Part shown: one piece after another, positions 5,608 through 6,194 of the stretch
Layout: the number at the start of each line of letters is the position of its first letter
Numbering within the stretch: position 1 is the first letter of the stretch
Assembly: GCA_003513895.1 (NCBI GenBank)
Contig: DOSU01000122.1
Span: 1-6,194 of the forward strand
Source: Rikenellaceae bacterium
Lineage (GTDB): Bacteria > Bacteroidota > Bacteroidia > Bacteroidales > UBA932
Reading direction: 5' to 3'
DNA: 6,194 nucleotides
Notes under the pieces: generated by a model
Told to the model about the DNA's origin: nothing
What the model saw: the letters and a program-made list of their open reading frames with translations, nothing else
The model's database searches: none
Program-made: the position numbers and the translations under genes

Positions 5608-6194
5608 TTAAAATTGGTTTTGAACAATTAACTCATCCATGCTTTGCAGAAGTTTAATCTGTGCCCGTGCCCGGACAAGGTTATGGGTGGGGTAATTTGT
5701 TTTGTAATACCTGTCGCCATCCAGATAGTCGTCAAGAAAACGGACTGCCTGTTCGTATGTAAGCAGTTTTGGCCCAAAAGGCAGGGTATCTAGTTCTGCT
5801 TTAGTGAGGAAGTCTTTAGTCTCTTTCGTAAATCCTTCAAGGAATCCCCGGTATATTTTAAAATCGAGGCCTACATTATCCAGATTTTTTTCATCCTCTT
5901 TTCCTCTGTTTGCTCCTGAACGGATTGCATCCCCTACATCATAGCAAATGTATCCCGTCATTACTGTGTCCAAATCAATTATACAAAGAACTTCCGGTTC
6001 TTCCGATTCCGGATCTGCCTCCAGGAGAACATTATTGAATTTAGTATCCTGATGAACAACTCTTTTCGGGATCAATCCCATTTTTCCCATTTCAACAATC
6101 TTCGAAAACTCCCCGGCTCTTCCAAGCAGGTATCCAACTTCTCCCGTTACATTTTTAAGACGGTCAAAAGCGTCTTTCGCAACTCTTTTCTTAA
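5608..6194 (-). CDS. Aminoglycoside-phosphotransferase-fold kinase, N-acetylhexosamine kinase (NahK)-like, N-terminus missing
   Basis: The frame is open from the window edge to the TAA at 5608-5610, giving the last 194 residues. The Met encoded at 6088-6090 is internal: the upstream codons continue in frame and read like the helical lobe of the family, so the true start is beyond base 6194. The catalytic loop is HQDTKFNNVLL, a Brenner-type motif in which Asp is the catalytic base and the last-position Asn of HxDxxxxN helps bind metal. The next motif, IDLDTVM, stands in for the kinase DFG. It is followed by YDVGDAIRSGANRGKEDEK, which resembles the NahK-type sugar kinases that phosphorylate N-acetylhexosamines at C1. 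Homologues of this type are common in Bacteroidota. NahK itself is known from the bifidobacterial lacto-N-biose pathway; the substrate here is inferred only at the level of a sugar or small amino-sugar. It is upstream of the phosphatase gene and probably shares its transcript. Confidence 0.83.
   Translation of the reverse strand, partial: KKRVAKDAFDRLKNVTGEVGYLLGRAGEFSKIVEMGKMGLIPKRVVHQDTKFNNVLLEADPESEEPEVLCIIDLDTVMTGYICYDVGDAIRSGANRGKEDEKNLDNVGLDFKIYRGFLEGFTKETKDFLTKAELDTLPFGPKLLTYEQAVRFLDDYLDGDRYYKTNYPTHNLVRARAQIKLLQSMDELIVQNQF

Noticed and set aside
6088..6090. ATG (minus strand) as the start of the kinase gene
   Set aside because: The frame stays open to the window edge and the upstream 34 residues fit the family, so this Met is internal and the gene is cut by the window.

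Overview
The window looks like a piece of a moderately AT-rich bacterial chromosome. The best guess for the source is Bacteroidota, because the two flanking genes (a HAD-type periplasmic phosphatase and a NahK-like sugar kinase) resemble versions common there and ribosome-binding sites are weak. This placement is an inference. The window holds no RNA gene, mobile element, CRISPR array or obvious repeat, and no gene-free stretch longer than about 50 bases.

Positions 1-4687 (+ strand) are the distal part of a tightly packed operon for a membrane complex of the hydrogenase-4 / formate hydrogenlyase / complex I superfamily. The order is hyfC (5' end outside the window), hyfE, hyfF, hyfG and hyfI, with gaps of only 4 to 22 bases. 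The membrane arm looks intact: a NuoH-like anchor, a NuoK-like subunit, and a NuoL/M/N-type antiporter subunit with its key charged residues.

The peripheral arm is the surprise. The large subunit keeps the hydrogenase/NuoD fold signatures but has lost all four cysteines that bind the NiFe centre (now Ala192, Thr195, Ser484, Gly487). It ends almost at once after the last motif. The small subunit has lost three of the four cysteines for the proximal [4Fe-4S] cluster (now Asp134, Asp201, Asn231; Cys137 remains). Its N-terminal ferredoxin region keeps exactly the four cysteines of one [4Fe-4S] cluster and none of the other. So this is not a working hydrogenase. It belongs with the energy-converting-hydrogenase-related (Ehr-type) complexes, whose reaction is unknown, and its redox chain is further reduced. 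Conserved open frames and a retained proton-pump-like arm argue that it is a functional complex with another job and not decay.

Positions 4716-6194 (- strand) run convergently towards the operon: a secreted HAD-superfamily acid phosphatase / 5'-nucleotidase-like protein, preceded by the C-terminal part of an aminoglycoside-phosphotransferase-fold kinase that runs off the window. Nothing in the sequence links these two to the hydrogenase-like complex.
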